Made by a program: the position numbers and the translations under genes | Assembly: GCA_031290205.1 (NCBI GenBank) | Contig: JAITNZ010000174.1 | Location: forward strand, 1-5,086 | DNA: 5,086 bases | Direction of reading: 5' to 3' | Origin: Spirochaetaceae bacterium | GTDB lineage: Bacteria > Spirochaetota > Spirochaetia > Treponematales > Breznakiellaceae | In this document: positions 4,949 through 5,086 of the stretch, piece after piece | How positions within the stretch are numbered: the first letter of the stretch is position 1 | Layout of the letters: the number at the start of each line of letters is the position of its first letter | The notes under the pieces: generated by a model | The model's database searches: none | What the model saw: the letters and a program-made list of their open reading frames with translations, nothing else | Told to the model about the DNA's origin: nothing

Positions 4949-4962
4949 GCGCCTACGGGTGC
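4949..4962 (+). repeat. Degenerate fourth hairpin module, downstream of cobD
   Basis: GCGCC-TACG-GGTGC pairs with one G-T wobble, and the following caatttattg resembles the ctattattg after the hairpin at 3662-3675. Relatives of the same module therefore lie on both sides of cobD. The similarity is short and could be partly chance. Confidence 0.4.
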
Positions 4963-4970
4963 AATTTATT

Positions 4971-4988
4971 GCGCCTCAGGCGCTTTTT
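4971..4988 (+). terminator. Intrinsic terminator of cobD
   Basis: GCGCC (4971-4975), loop TCA, GGCGC (4979-4983) and five T (4984-4988) form a compact GC-rich stem with a U-tract, 59 nt after the cobD stop. It likely ends the transcription unit. Confidence 0.8.
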
Positions 4989-5010
4989 GCCCTCGCCTTC
5001 AGGATGAAAA

Positions 5011-5086
5011 GGGCGTTATCAACTTGGGGTCTGATACCCCGCCCCTTGGGGCGGTTACAACTGGGGGTGCGGGGGATATGTTCCCC
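5011..5086. repeat. Two degenerate direct repeats with G/C hairpins, cut by window end
   Basis: gcgttatcaacttgggg (5013-5029) recurs as gcggttacaactggggg (5051-5067), each leading into a hairpin: GGGGT-CTGAT-ACCCC (5026-5040) and GGGGA-TATGT-TCCCC (5072-5086). Between them lies CCGCCCC-TT-GGGGCGG (5039-5054), a perfect 7-bp stem. No T-run is seen and no ORF of note, so this looks like another intergenic repeat element continuing past the window. Confidence 0.6.

Overview
The window comes from a GC-rich bacterial chromosome, probably an anaerobe that ferments amino acids. It carries the 3' part of an adenosylcobalamin (AdoCbl)/PLP-dependent ornithine aminomutase gene (oraE), a GlmL/MutL-type ASKHA ATPase that accompanies B12-dependent carbon-skeleton and amino mutases, and cobD, which makes the aminopropanol arm of cobalamin. 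All three lie on the + strand. This gene set fits Clostridia, Synergistota, some spirochaetes or related anaerobes; the sequence alone does not let me choose among them.

Layout. 1-1215: oraE, 5' end outside the window. 1216-1801: a 586-nt gap made almost entirely of repeats, with G-rich arms, C-rich arms and three copies of a module that carries a Shine-Dalgarno, an ATG and a short hairpin. Read closely, the gap contains a tandem duplication: the end of oraE, the spacer and the first codons of glmL occur once at 1176-1683 and again at 1683-2070, leaving a dead 75-codon glmL start (1463-1690) fused to a second oraE tail (1684-1740). 1802-3325: the intact glmL, whose first ~48 residues are repeat-derived. 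3326-3798: a 473-nt gap with no credible gene, packed with palindromes and a 78-bp perfect direct repeat whose copies flank a terminator-like hairpin; a degenerate third copy follows. 3799-4911: cobD, complete with all expected PLP residues. 4912-5086: a degenerate fourth copy of the hairpin module, a clear intrinsic terminator, and a second pair of hairpin-bearing repeats running off the edge.

How the genes fit together. OraE (with OraS, not in view) would convert D-ornithine to 2,4-diaminopentanoate using AdoCbl and PLP. GlmL-type proteins are thought to maintain or reactivate such mutases. CobD supplies (R)-1-amino-2-propanol O-2-phosphate for cobalamin synthesis. The cluster therefore couples an AdoCbl enzyme, its probable chaperone and a step of cofactor synthesis.

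Novelty. I see no new defence or mobile system. What stands out is the repeat biology: a low-complexity, palindromic repeat family that has supplied the stop codon of one gene and the start codon, ribosome-binding site and N-terminal extension of the next, and that has mediated or accompanied a gene-boundary duplication; plus a separate hairpin repeat family on both sides of cobD.
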